Assembly: GCA_026954325.1 (NCBI GenBank)
Contig: JAIXKK010000198.1
Location: 62,001-126,000 of the forward strand
Source: Bryobacterales bacterium
GTDB taxonomy: Bacteria; Acidobacteriota; Terriglobia; Bryobacterales; Bryobacteraceae
Direction of reading: 5' to 3'
DNA length: 64,000 nt
Positions 1-8,729 of this stretch are shown here, in pieces (the first letter of the stretch is position 1; each line of letters starts with the position of its first letter). The notes under the pieces are model-generated. The model worked only from the letters and a program-made list of their open reading frames with translations, was not told where the DNA came from and made no database searches. Position numbers and translations under genes: made by a program.

Positions 1-1
1 C

Positions 2-655
2 GTGCCGACTCCGTTCTACTTTTCGAGCCGCAAAGGGGCCAACAGCCTGAACGGCGACGGATCGCTTCGCGCGCGTCCACCCCGCGGCAACCGGGAGGAC
101 CGGTTCACTTATGACCCTTCGAATGCCGTGCCCACCCGGGGCGGCGCGACGTGCTGCAATCCGAAGGTCTTCGCATGGGGACCGATGGACCAAACGGTTG
201 TGGAACGCCGAAAGGACGTGCTGGTCTACACCTCTTCCTCGCTGCGGAAAGATCTGGAGGTGACAGGGCCAATCAAGGCGGTTCTGTGGGTTTCCACTAC
301 CGCCCGCGATACGGACTTCACCGCCAAACTGGTAGACGTATTCCCGGACGGCCGCGCTTTCAACCTGACGGGAGGCATTCTCCGGTTGCGATACCGCGCC
401 GGCCTGTGGAAGCCCATTCCGGTGGAACCGGGGAACATCTATGCGGTTACGGTGGACGCCGGGGTGACCAGCAACGTCTTCCGCGCCGGACACCGCATCA
501 GGGTGGAGATCTCCTCGAGCAATTATCCCCATTACGACCGGAATCTGAACACCGGCGGTCCGAACAACTCAGAGACCCGCGCCATCATTGCCAACCAGAC
601 ACTCCATCTGGGGCAAAGACATCCCTCCCATATTCTTCTTCCCGTAGCGCCGTAG
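2..655 (+). CDS. CocE/NonD family (X-Pro dipeptidyl-peptidase-like) hydrolase, C-terminal part
   Basis: This is the 3' end of a larger gene whose start lies before the window; the frame is open from base 2. The visible 217 residues match the C-terminal jelly-roll domain (PepX_C type) of CocE/NonD hydrolases: the segment DTDFTAKLVDVFPDG and the later FRAGHRIRVEISSSNYP are typical landmarks. The alpha/beta-hydrolase catalytic domain is outside the window, so substrate and activity cannot be judged. Family members are secreted or cytoplasmic serine hydrolases acting on esters or peptides. A second, frameshifted member of the same family lies at 24280-26188. Confidence 0.85.
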   Translation: MPTPFYFSSRKGANSLNGDGSLRARPPRGNREDRFTYDPSNAVPTRGGATCCNPKVFAWGPMDQTVVERRKDVLVYTSSSLRKDLEVTGPIKAVLWVSTTARDTDFTAKLVDVFPDGRAFNLTGGILRLRYRAGLWKPIPVEPGNIYAVTVDAGVTSNVFRAGHRIRVEISSSNYPHYDRNLNTGGPNNSETRAIIANQTLHLGQRHPSHILLPVAP

Positions 656-689
656 GGAACGAGGGGGGCATGATTCGCGGCGTCTATTG

Positions 690-730
690 CCGCCTGTCCC
701 ACTTACCGTCTTTGGACGGGTAACAGGCGG
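690..730. terminator. Long hairpin between convergent genes, possible bidirectional terminator
   Basis: CCGCCTGT at 690-697 pairs with ACAGGCGG at 723-730, and inside it TTACCGTC (703-710) pairs with GACGGGTAA (715-723) with one bulged G around a TTTG loop. It lies between the end of the CocE gene (+) and the end of the 850-1266 gene (-), the usual place for a shared terminator. There is only a short T run (TTTG) after it, so a terminator role is inferred from position and structure. Confidence 0.4.
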
Positions 731-849
731 TTTGAGGGGCGGGCATTCCTGGACCGACGCAGGCGGCGCGCCGGTCTTGATGCGGGATCCGCGAACTCAC
801 CCTCCCGCTGGCCGGCGAATTGGACGCAACCACGCGAAGTTGATTCAGT

Positions 850-1266
850 TCAGCGCTCACTGGGTTCGTCGGAATTCTTGAAGACCTCCTCGCGTATGAT
901 GCGGTTGGTGGCCAGAAGAAGGTATTCCTCAAGTGCTCGCTGGATCTCCTGGTATTCGGGCCAGAGAGTTTTCTGAATGAAGCTTTGCGGAGCGCGGACC
1001 ATGACGGTGGTGTGGCGCTGGCGGCGGTAGCGGTAGGGATCGAGGCCATACCGCCGGCAGAGGGCAACAAAGAGGCGGCGAGACCATTCGTCGGCGAGCG
1101 TGAACTTAAACTCGACGGGCCGTTCGACTTTTTCCGCCTCATGGAGACGCCGGCGGATGCGATCCATCGCCGCGGCGGCGGCAATGCGTTCGCCCTCGGT
1201 GGTGGCGCCGGCAAAAAGCGCTTCAATGCGGCGGAGTTTGTCGCGGAGTTCGTCTTCAATTGTCAT
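850..1266 (-). CDS. Conserved hypothetical protein, DUF2786-like N-terminus
   Basis: A 138-residue cytoplasmic protein with no signal peptide or membrane segment. Residues 5-40 (KLRRIEALFAGATTEGE and following) resemble the short helical start of DUF2786 proteins; this is a weak match by eye. The rest is rich in Arg and Glu with a mixed middle (FTLADEWSRRLFVALCRRYG) and a helical C-terminus. It is divergent from the radical-SAM gene at 1299, with only 32 bases between the two start codons, so the pair probably shares a control region. Function is unknown. Confidence 0.6.
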   Translation of the reverse strand: MTIEDELRDKLRRIEALFAGATTEGERIAAAAAMDRIRRRLHEAEKVERPVEFKFTLADEWSRRLFVALCRRYGLDPYRYRRQRHTTVMVRAPQSFIQKTLWPEYQEIQRALEEYLLLATNRIIREEVFKNSDEPSER

Positions 1267-1285
1267 GGAGCCTGTTGGTCAATGG

Positions 1286-1291
1286 TACACT
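1286..1291 (+). promoter_or_regulatory. -10 box (TACACT) 7 bases before the start codon
   Basis: TACACT ends 7 bases before the ATG at 1299, so a transcript starting at the usual distance would begin at or next to the start codon (leaderless). No Shine-Dalgarno sequence precedes this ATG. The -35 is poor (TTGTCA at 1260-1265 is 20 bases away). Confidence 0.4.
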
Positions 1292-1298
1292 CGGAACG

Positions 1299-2513
1299 AT
1301 GGCGAACGGGAGCATTCTTCCCATCTATGGAGAGGGAGTGGTGGGCCCAACACTAGGCACGACTCCCCGGATAACGAGTTTGCTGATCAAGCCGGTTTCG
1401 GCTGTGTGTAATCTCGATTGCTCGTACTGCTTTTATCTGGACAGGGAAACCGATCCATATCAGGCCCTGGGCAAGCGGGCGATGCAAGAAGAAACACTGG
1501 AGCGGCTGATCGACAGCTTCCTGTTCTACTCCTATCCCAACAGCGTTTTCGCGTTTCAAGGAGGGGAACCGACACTTGCCGGGCTGCCTTTTTTCCGAAG
1601 GGTTGTGGAACTCCAGAAGGAACGCGGCCGAAATGGACAGAACGTAAGCAATGCAATACAGACCAACGGGATGTTGGTTGACGAAGATTGGTGCGCTCTA
1701 TTCCGCGAGTACCGATGGCTGGTAGGACTTTCCCTCGATGGTCCGGAAGAGATTCATGATCTGCACCGGGTGAACAAGGCCGGCCACTCTACGTGGAAGC
1801 GGGTGATGGAATCGCTGCGGTTGATGCAACGGGAAAAGGTGGATTTCAACGTTCTATGCGTGTTGAGCAAGGCGAACGTAGGGAGGGCGAAGGAGTTGTA
1901 CCGGTTTTTCACCGGGCTTGGCGTAGACAACATTCAGTACATACCTCTTTCGGAGTTTGACGGAGACGGAAACCCGTTACCCTACACGATCACGGCGTCG
2001 GAGTACGGGCAATTCCTGTGCGAGACGTTTGATCTGTGGTGGCCGCAGAGACGCAAGATCCGTATCCGGACGTTCGACAATATCGCCGAGGCATTGGCCG
2101 GACAGAAACCGGGGTCGTGCACGATGCACGAAACCTGCGACAGCTATGTGGTGGTAGAGTACAACGGCGACATATTCCCCTGCGACTTTTTTGTGGAAAA
2201 GGACTGGCGGCTGGGGAACATCGAGATTGACTCCTGGGCGGAAATCGCCCGTAAGCAGCGAAGGTACGCCTTTGCGAGGAAGAAGGCGCTGGCGCATCCG
2301 GAATGCGAAGTTTGTGAGTGGCAGGCAATGTGTCACGGGGGATGTCCCAAGTCAAGATATGGGATGAACCGGAGATTCGAGGACTTGGATTACTTTTGCG
2401 AGGCGTACCGGATGATGTTCCGAAAGACCGTGGGGCCGCTGGGAGAAGATGTGAAGAAGATTCTGGGGCGCGAGGCAGTGGCGCCGCAGTTTCATTCGAT
2501 CAGTCCATACTGA
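1299..2513 (+). CDS. Radical SAM/SPASM enzyme, anaerobic sulfatase-maturating enzyme family
   Basis: 404 residues from the ATG at 1299 (a TTG 39 bases upstream is also open). The radical-SAM cluster motif CNLDCSYC has Cys37, Cys41 and Cys44, followed by the GGEPTL motif. The C-terminal SPASM region carries many Cys residues (CTMHETC, FPCDFF, CEVCEWQAMCHGGC, YFCEAYR), enough for two auxiliary Fe-S clusters. This layout is that of anaerobic sulfatase-maturating enzymes, which oxidise a Cys or Ser of a sulfatase to formylglycine. No sulfatase is nearby, so the substrate is unproven and other SPASM peptide modifications remain possible. Confidence 0.85.
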   Translation: MANGSILPIYGEGVVGPTLGTTPRITSLLIKPVSAVCNLDCSYCFYLDRETDPYQALGKRAMQEETLERLIDSFLFYSYPNSVFAFQGGEPTLAGLPFFRRVVELQKERGRNGQNVSNAIQTNGMLVDEDWCALFREYRWLVGLSLDGPEEIHDLHRVNKAGHSTWKRVMESLRLMQREKVDFNVLCVLSKANVGRAKELYRFFTGLGVDNIQYIPLSEFDGDGNPLPYTITASEYGQFLCETFDLWWPQRRKIRIRTFDNIAEALAGQKPGSCTMHETCDSYVVVEYNGDIFPCDFFVEKDWRLGNIEIDSWAEIARKQRRYAFARKKALAHPECEVCEWQAMCHGGCPKSRYGMNRRFEDLDYFCEAYRMMFRKTVGPLGEDVKKILGREAVAPQFHSISPY

Positions 2514-2549
2514 GAATGAACCGGCGATCCGGAAGAGCAAGCGTTTGGC

Positions 2550-4883
2550 CTACGCCATCGCGGCAGACTCGATGCGCTGCTCAAGACGATCGAGGAGTCT
2601 ATCCATCTCGCCCGCTTCCATGGGCTTGCGGAGAACAAAGCCTTCTCCCTGGGGGAATAGGGTGGAGGCATCTGAATCCAAACCATCGGTGAGGAGGACA
2701 AAGGCAGGCACCTGATCGCGAACACGATCGAAGAACTCCACCCAGTTGCCGCCTGGGAGACGGACGGCGCAAAAGATGATGTCGATCTTGAGACGGCGGA
2801 AGAGTTCGACCGCCTCCGCTTCGGTATGTATCGGAACGGCGCGATGGCCTCTGCTGGTCCAAAAAGAAACAAGACGGCGCTGGGCCGCGGGATCAGGTTC
2901 AAGGATGATGGCGGTAAGAGTCCGGGAGCTAGGAACGGCTTTTGCGCGAGCAGCGGTTTCCGAGGACGGGACATGGAAAGCAGCGGGCAAATCGATTTCC
3001 ATGCGACAGGCGTTCTCGCAAGCCTGCAAGATGCGCACATCGCCTCCCAACGAGTGAAGGATTCCCCGGCAGACGCTGAACCCTAGAGACTCATTCTCGC
3101 CGGCGGGAACAGCCGGGAAATACTCATCACAGAGAAGAGCGCCGTAGCGGATTGTAATGACGACACGGCGCTGCTGGAGGGTAGATTCAAAACGCAGACT
3201 ATGATCCAGCGAAGGACGCGCCGCACGGGCGGCAAGGAGAACGAGGTTGCGGAGCACATGCTCGATCTGTCTTGCGGAACCAACAGTCCACAACGGTTCG
3301 CCCCAGAGCGAGGTGGTAACGGCAATTTCGGAATGCGAGAAATCCTTGCGGCAGGAGTCGATGACTTTGTGAAGGATCGCATTGAGCTCAAGAGGGGCAG
3401 CCTCGCCTTCATCCTGACGGATGACTTGACTGTAACGAGAGAGAATGGCGGAGGCCCGGAGCGACTCGTTGAGTATGGCGCGCGCTTCGTCGCCATGGTC
3501 AAGAAGTTTGTGTGCGAGTATTAGAATGGATTCGAGCGGGGCTTTGAGTTCGCCTGCCACGCCGGAGATAATCTGTCCCGTCGCCGCCAGGCGCTGGCTG
3601 CGCATCATCTGCTCTTTACGAGCCTGAAGTTCCAATAGCTTCATGACCATCGCCACTTGATTTGCAAGATGTTGAAGGGCGACAAGTTCTTCCATGGAGA
3701 AGTGCCGGGGGCGGTCTGTATGGGCAATTTCGAGGACACCCACCAATTCTTCGCGGGCAAACATAGGCAGCAGAATGACACCAGCCAAATGCGTCCTGGG
3801 GAGCAGCGAGGAATTTGAAGAGCCAGGGATGCGGAGAGGAGTCCGGTTGCGGAAGCAGAGCGCGATGGACGGGATAGAATGTCCGGCTTCCCTGGAGGCG
3901 GAGAGCGGGATGGGATCAGGCGCCGGCTCCGCGACGCATCCGGACAGAGATTGTGTCTGGCGGTCAAAGCGGTAGAGTTCGACCGAGGTGACTTCCAAAG
4001 CTCGGGGAATAGGGTTACGCAGCTTGCGCACCAAGTCCTCAAAGGCGGAAATAGTCAACAGTTCCTCACACAAACCATGGATGCGACGGATGGCTCGACG
4101 CGCAGCCTGCCGTTGGCGGCGGCGGAGAAGGACCAAGACAAGGAAGCTTCCGCATGAGAGAACGGCGGCCAAGACTATCTGCGGAGAAACGAACCACTCG
4201 CGGTCGAGCAGGACCACGGAAGCGGCATCGGGGATCACCATGCGGAACCCGGCCTCGAATGGGGGCTGTGTATCCGACTGGCTGGCGGCTCCCACTACGC
4301 GGACGCGGTCACCCACGTGGTAGCGTCCAAGTCCGGTCCCGATGCGGCTCGCGGCACGGGAGAGATATACAGGATAGGGGATGGGTTGGCCATCGTCGAG
4401 GAGAAGGTATTCGCCGCCGGAGTCCTCGCCGAGGGCGACCACTCTGCCTTCGATCACGGCTGTGACGCCAAGTTCGGAAACAGATTGGAGTTGGTGGATC
4501 TGCCGGGAGAAAGGCGGCGGCGGCTTGGTATGGTTGAGTGTCGTGAGTTCGACCATGCGGAGGACAGACAAGCCGCCGCGGTGAGTGACGACTCCGCGCA
4601 CCTGCAGTTCGTCCCCTGGCGCCACATGCTCGAACATGAAGTCAGGCGCTTCGAGCATGAGCCGGCCACCTCGAGAATCGCGGATCGGAACCTGAGAGTA
4701 ATCACCAAACAGAATCGGCTTCAACGTCACGGTTCCGCGAAGGACCATGGAAGCTCCTTCATATTCAGGTAGTAAGGTGGAAGAGTTTCGGGCAGTAGCT
4801 TCGCGCAGAGAGAGGGACACCTGTCCCGGCGCCGGCATGGCCAGCAGGAGTAGGGGAATCAGATTGAGAATCCTGATAACCAT
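2550..4883 (-). CDS. Membrane histidine-kinase/receiver-like protein lacking the phospho-acceptor His and Asp
   Basis: 777 residues: signal peptide (1-20), beta-rich periplasmic part with two OB-like segments (about 45-220), one membrane span (234-253), GAF domain (about 275-415), HisKA/HATPase-like region (425-635) and receiver-like domain (655-770). The H-box reads GVAGELKAPLESI where active kinases have GVAHE..NPL, so the acceptor His is Gly444. The N-box and G1 box of the ATPase are also unrecognisable (RNLVLLAARAA, no DxGxG). In the receiver the acceptor Asp is Ala706 (IIFCAVRLPG), while Lys753 of the RKP motif is kept. It looks like a pseudokinase with a scaffold or sensing role. Its start overlaps the end of the HAD gene by 25 bases, so the two are co-transcribed. 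Confidence 0.8.
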   Translation of the reverse strand: MVIRILNLIPLLLLAMPAPGQVSLSLREATARNSSTLLPEYEGASMVLRGTVTLKPILFGDYSQVPIRDSRGGRLMLEAPDFMFEHVAPGDELQVRGVVTHRGGLSVLRMVELTTLNHTKPPPPFSRQIHQLQSVSELGVTAVIEGRVVALGEDSGGEYLLLDDGQPIPYPVYLSRAASRIGTGLGRYHVGDRVRVVGAASQSDTQPPFEAGFRMVIPDAASVVLLDREWFVSPQIVLAAVLSCGSFLVLVLLRRRQRQAARRAIRRIHGLCEELLTISAFEDLVRKLRNPIPRALEVTSVELYRFDRQTQSLSGCVAEPAPDPIPLSASREAGHSIPSIALCFRNRTPLRIPGSSNSSLLPRTHLAGVILLPMFAREELVGVLEIAHTDRPRHFSMEELVALQHLANQVAMVMKLLELQARKEQMMRSQRLAATGQIISGVAGELKAPLESILILAHKLLDHGDEARAILNESLRASAILSRYSQVIRQDEGEAAPLELNAILHKVIDSCRKDFSHSEIAVTTSLWGEPLWTVGSARQIEHVLRNLVLLAARAARPSLDHSLRFESTLQQRRVVITIRYGALLCDEYFPAVPAGENESLGFSVCRGILHSLGGDVRILQACENACRMEIDLPAAFHVPSSETAARAKAVPSSRTLTAIILEPDPAAQRRLVSFWTSRGHRAVPIHTEAEAVELFRRLKIDIIFCAVRLPGGNWVEFFDRVRDQVPAFVLLTDGLDSDASTLFPQGEGFVLRKPMEAGEMDRLLDRLEQRIESAAMA

Positions 4884-5506
4884 GTGTTCAATTCGGGGTC
4901 TGTAAAGTCGCGGATTGCGAAGTCTGTTTCGGGAAGTTCAGCGGCAGTTGTTTTCACAGCCACGACCCGGCATCCGGCAGATTTTGCGGCCTGGATTCCT
5001 GTCGTGGAGTCCTCGAAAATGATGCAGCGCCGGGGAGGCAGTTCGAGAAGGCGCGCGGCAAGCAGGTAGATATCGGGGGATGGTTTCGGGTTGCGGACCT
5101 GATGACCGTGGACAACGACTTTGAAAAACGGGCGCAGGGATGCCTCATCGAGCAGAAAATCCACATTCGCCGGCTCGGCGTTGGACGCCACAGCGAGAGG
5201 GACATTCTTGTAGCGCTCCAGGAATTGTCTGACTCCGGGGACGAGGCGCCGTTCGAGATGGGGGCGCATCCGACGGCGATACAGGATCTCCTTTGCCGCA
5301 CCATGGGCAGACACTTCGGCATCAGTCAACTGAGGGCCGAAGAGGTCACGGACGATTTGGTCGTTCCGCTTTCCGTGCATGCGCTCCATCATAGAATCGG
5401 CAGCAATGCCGTAATGCGATAGATAGACGGCCCAAGCTTCCGCATGGAGCGGGTTAGAATCGATAAGGACTCCGTCCATATCAAGAATCATTGCAGGGGA
5501 ACACAT
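4859..5506 (-). CDS. HAD-superfamily phosphatase, beta-phosphoglucomutase-like
   Basis: 215 residues. HAD motif I is LDMDGVLIDS with Asp9 and Asp11, motif II is VASNAEP, the Lys lies in RNPKPSPD, and motif IV is FEDSTTGIQAA. The helical cap between motif I and II is the small type seen in beta-phosphoglucomutases and sugar-phosphate phosphatases. All catalytic residues are present. Its 3' end overlaps the pseudokinase gene at 4883, suggesting translational coupling, though no functional link between the products is known. The exact substrate cannot be inferred. Confidence 0.85.
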   Translation of the reverse strand: MCSPAMILDMDGVLIDSNPLHAEAWAVYLSHYGIAADSMMERMHGKRNDQIVRDLFGPQLTDAEVSAHGAAKEILYRRRMRPHLERRLVPGVRQFLERYKNVPLAVASNAEPANVDFLLDEASLRPFFKVVVHGHQVRNPKPSPDIYLLAARLLELPPRRCIIFEDSTTGIQAAKSAGCRVVAVKTTAAELPETDFAIRDFTDPELNTWLSGFSI

Positions 5507-5814
5507 ATACTTAGGGTCTCTCGGTCAGCCCATTGATAGCGCATAATTTACCTCGAAGTCCGTTGAGATGGGGCGTTTCGCCGGGCGGCGGCTGAGGGCT
5601 CTCATGAAGGAACAGGGGCATTCAGGTCGATCCGGTCCACAAAGGGACGTAGACAGAGCGCCTTCAGCGGTGCTCGGGCGCCGGCTGCAGGCATCGCCAC
5701 CGTCGAAAACCTCATGGCGATCTTATTCATCCCACAGGAGCGATGGCAGGGTCAATTCACGCCGCCCGATGGCGGATAGTGTAGAAGCCGGTGAACTCAG
5801 AATAAAATGAAGCA
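5507..5814. other. 308-base intergenic region without a supported gene
   Basis: This gap separates the HAD gene (-) from the Ser/Thr kinase gene (+). An 80-codon frame at 5568-5810 is Arg/Ser rich without family resemblance and is not called. The only recognisable element is the TAAAAT box at its right end. The rest shows no clear hairpin or repeat. Confidence 0.5.
5803..5808 (+). promoter_or_regulatory. -10 box (TAAAAT) 6 bases before the kinase start
   Basis: TAAAAT ends 6 bases before the ATG at 5815, which would place the transcription start on or beside the start codon. There is no Shine-Dalgarno sequence in front of the ATG and no good -35, so the promoter is inferred from the -10 and the spacing. 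Confidence 0.4.
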
Positions 5815-8475
5815 ATGGATGGGGCTGAGGAGAAACCCGATACTGTCCGATGGACCCGGTCCGGCACAAATGAGGACGCCGGGTCAAACTGCATAAAGAG
5901 GCACATAGGCCCCTACCAGGTGGAGCGCGAACTTGGCCGGGGCGGAATGGGCGTGGTGTTTCTCGCCTGGCGTTCGGATCAGCACTACCGCAAGCAGGTG
6001 GCGATCAAACTCCTGCATGGGGGCATGCAAAGCGAAGAGATGCGCAGGCGCTTCCGCGTGGAGCGGCAGGTACTCGCCAACCTTGAACACCCCAACATTG
6101 CCCGGCTCCTCGACGGCGGCGAAACCGAACAGGGAGACCCCTATATTATTCTCGAATATGTGCGGGACGGGATCCCGATTCACCGTTACTGTGACGAGAA
6201 GGAGTTGGGATTGGAGGAACGGCTGCGGCTGTTTTGCGTGGTCTGCGCGGCGGTGCAGTATGCCCACCAGCATCTGGTAGTGCATCGCGATCTGAAGCCG
6301 GGAAACATTCTGGTCACCCCGGCAGGGGATGTGAAACTGCTCGATTTCGGAATCGCCAAGCTGCTATTTCCGCCGTTCGGCGGCGAGGATGTTGCGCGGA
6401 CCGAGACGGGCTTGCAGGCAATGACGCCGGAATTCGCCAGTCCGGAGCAGATTCGGGCACGGCCGATCAGCGTCGCCAGCGACGTGTATACCCTCGGCGT
6501 GGTCCTGTACCAACTGCTTACCGGGGAATTACCGTTCGGAACCAGAGCAACCGGACTGCCGGAACTGGTGGCCGAGGTGTGCGAGAAGGAGGCGCGGCGT
6601 CCGAGCGCGGCGGTGAAGGACCCGGCGCCGGCATTGGAAGGAATTCCGAGGCGCGAGCCGGGTATTGTCCTCATCGCGGGGCGGAAACGCCTGGCGCGAA
6701 GGCTGGCGGGGGACTTGGACAACATCATCCTGATGGCGCTGCGGAAGGAACCGGAGCGGCGATACGCGTCGGTGGAGCAGTTGAGCGAGGATCTGCGGCG
6801 ATTTCTGAAGGGAATGCCGGTGACGGCAAGACCGGCGGCCGCCGGCTACCGGGCGGCGAAGTTCGCGCAAAGAAACAAGGGTGCGTTGGCGGCCGCCGCC
6901 CTCATCGCGGCGACACTGGTGGGCGGCATCATAGCCACGGCAAGCGAGGCGCGAAAGGCGGAGGAGCAGCGTCTCCTGGCCGAGCGGATGGCTCTGTTGG
7001 CGAAAGAGAACCAGATTCGCGCCGAGCAGAAGGCGCGGGAGGCGAAGACGAAAGCAGAAGAGGCCCAGCGCGAACGGGCCGTGGCGGGCCGCCGGTACGC
7101 GGATATCCGGCAACTGGCGGGAGATTTTCTCATCGAGTTCGACTCGCAAATCAAGGGGTTTCCCGGAGCCACGCCCGTACGGCAGATGGTCGTGCGGAAG
7201 GCGCGGCAGTATCTGGAGATCCTGGCGCGCGAAAACGGCGGGGATCCGGAAACGGCGCTGCAACTCGCTAATGCTTACAATTCGATCGGCATCATCCAGC
7301 GGGCGCGTAACGCGCCAAACCTCGGAGACACGGAAGGAGCGAGGAAGAGCTATCACCAGGCACTGAGTATTCTCGACAGGCTGGAGGCAACACAGGGCAG
7401 TACGCCGAACGTGAAATTGGCGCGCATTAACGCGCTGTCCGGTCTGGGGGACCTGCGGACACTGAGCGGTGACAATGCGGGAGCGCTTTCCTTTTACCGG
7501 AAGGCGGAAGCGCTGGCCGGGCAACTCTTATTGCAGGCCCCGCCGGGCAAACCCGAAATGCAGCGGGCCGTGCTTCGCATGCACGCCAAGGTGGCGGACA
7601 TGCTGGAGGAAAGCGGAGATATCGAGGGCGCGGAGGCGCGGTATGAGAAAGCCGTGGAGACGACTGCCCGGCGGATGAAGCAGATGCCGGATGATGTGAC
7701 AGCGTTGCGCGATCAAAGCGTGAGCCTGTACCAGTTGGGCGCGTTCTATCGCCGGCGCGGAAACTCCAACGCTTCGCTCCGGGCCTTCGAGGAGGAGTTG
7801 CGGCTGGTCGAGGAGTTGACGAAGAACGCCTCCTCCACTCGCTACAAGCGGGAATTGCTGGTGGCGGTTGCCTCGGTGGGAGGAGCGTGGCGGGAACTGA
7901 ACGCACATGAAATGGCTCTCGCATTTCATCGCCGGGAGTTGGAACTGGCCGTGGAGATCTTTGCCGCCGACTCGAAGAACCTGCTGGCGCACTACGACCT
8001 GTGCGGAGCCAGCGCGCACGTGGCAAACGAACTTCTGGCGCTTGGAAAAGCGGACGAGGCGCTGCCCCATGCCAAACGAGCCGTGGAGGCGGCGGAATCG
8101 GCCGCCCGGATTGAGCCAAACGCGATTCCGGCCATGCACCATTACCGAATGGGCCACCTGGCGATGGCGGAGATCCTCACGGCGCAACGCGACTGGCGGA
8201 GCGCGGAAGCCGAGCACGAAACAATGATGCGTTATGCCTCGGAGATGACCGCGCGGCTGAACAACGAACCGGCGCTGCGCGAGTTGGCCTCGCGTTATAA
8301 GGACGCGGCGGATTTTCATTTGCAGGCGGCAAAGAGCGACCGCGAGGACTACCACCTGCGAAAAGCTCATGAGTTGTTCTCGAGCGCCGCGGAGGTGTAC
8401 GTCAAGCTGCGCGACGAAGAGGGCAGGCAGAAGATCGCCCGCTACCTCGGCGCCGTCAAGGAACGGCTGAAATAG
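5815..8475 (+). CDS. Transmembrane Ser/Thr protein kinase with TPR-rich C-terminus
   Basis: 886 residues. A PknB-type kinase domain spans about 33-335: glycine loop GRGGMG, Lys65 in VAIK, catalytic HRDLKPGN (Asp159), DFG at 177-179 and PE at 205-206, so it should be active. One membrane span lies at about 356-376, followed by a charged coiled-coil (378-425) and a long helical region (430-886) of TPR-like repeats probably outside the membrane. This architecture is greatly expanded in acidobacteria. It is monocistronic, converging on the tiny Cys gene with a 6-base gap. Targets are unknown. Confidence 0.9.
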   Translation: MDGAEEKPDTVRWTRSGTNEDAGSNCIKRHIGPYQVERELGRGGMGVVFLAWRSDQHYRKQVAIKLLHGGMQSEEMRRRFRVERQVLANLEHPNIARLLDGGETEQGDPYIILEYVRDGIPIHRYCDEKELGLEERLRLFCVVCAAVQYAHQHLVVHRDLKPGNILVTPAGDVKLLDFGIAKLLFPPFGGEDVARTETGLQAMTPEFASPEQIRARPISVASDVYTLGVVLYQLLTGELPFGTRATGLPELVAEVCEKEARRPSAAVKDPAPALEGIPRREPGIVLIAGRKRLARRLAGDLDNIILMALRKEPERRYASVEQLSEDLRRFLKGMPVTARPAAAGYRAAKFAQRNKGALAAAALIAATLVGGIIATASEARKAEEQRLLAERMALLAKENQIRAEQKAREAKTKAEEAQRERAVAGRRYADIRQLAGDFLIEFDSQIKGFPGATPVRQMVVRKARQYLEILARENGGDPETALQLANAYNSIGIIQRARNAPNLGDTEGARKSYHQALSILDRLEATQGSTPNVKLARINALSGLGDLRTLSGDNAGALSFYRKAEALAGQLLLQAPPGKPEMQRAVLRMHAKVADMLEESGDIEGAEARYEKAVETTARRMKQMPDDVTALRDQSVSLYQLGAFYRRRGNSNASLRAFEEELRLVEELTKNASSTRYKRELLVAVASVGGAWRELNAHEMALAFHRRELELAVEIFAADSKNLLAHYDLCGASAHVANELLALGKADEALPHAKRAVEAAESAARIEPNAIPAMHHYRMGHLAMAEILTAQRDWRSAEAEHETMMRYASEMTARLNNEPALRELASRYKDAADFHLQAAKSDREDYHLRKAHELFSSAAEVYVKLRDEEGRQKIARYLGAVKERLK

Positions 8476-8481
8476 CAGGCT

Positions 8482-8706
8482 TCAGGAAGGCTTTTTCCTG
8501 TCGCTATGCTGCCAGCAGAACTGGCTCCCAGGGGCCGCTTTGCGGCTGCATTGTTTGCCGTCCCTGGTGCGAGCCTGGCAGCGGAGGCCTTTGTTGTCGC
8601 CCTTGGCCGCGGATTTCCGCTCGACGGGGAGGGGCGTAGCAGGCCCGAACGATTGGCCCTGGAGAAGGGCGGCCGATAAAGCGAGGACTGAGATCCAGCG
8701 GATCAT
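8482..8706 (-). CDS. Small exported Cys/His protein (zinc-knuckle-like)
   Basis: 74 residues with a signal peptide (MIRWISVLALSAALLQGQ) and a C-terminal cluster RCQARTRDGKQCSRKA..FCWQH, i.e. C-x7-C-x10-C-x2-H. Short cytoplasmic proteins with this pattern are usually presumed to bind zinc; having it behind a signal peptide is less common. It lies 23 bases downstream of the SET-domain gene in the same direction and is probably co-transcribed with it. The small inverted repeat CAGGAA/TTCCTG at 8483-8500 spans its end and could act as a weak terminator. Function unknown. Confidence 0.6.
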   Translation of the reverse strand: MIRWISVLALSAALLQGQSFGPATPLPVERKSAAKGDNKGLRCQARTRDGKQCSRKAAPGSQFCWQHSDRKKPS

Positions 8707-8729
8707 CCGGATTATCCTTTCGTCCTTTC

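Noticed and set aside
5568..5810. 80-codon plus-strand frame
   Set aside because: No family resemblance, Arg/Ser rich, no ribosome site; likely chance in the intergenic region.
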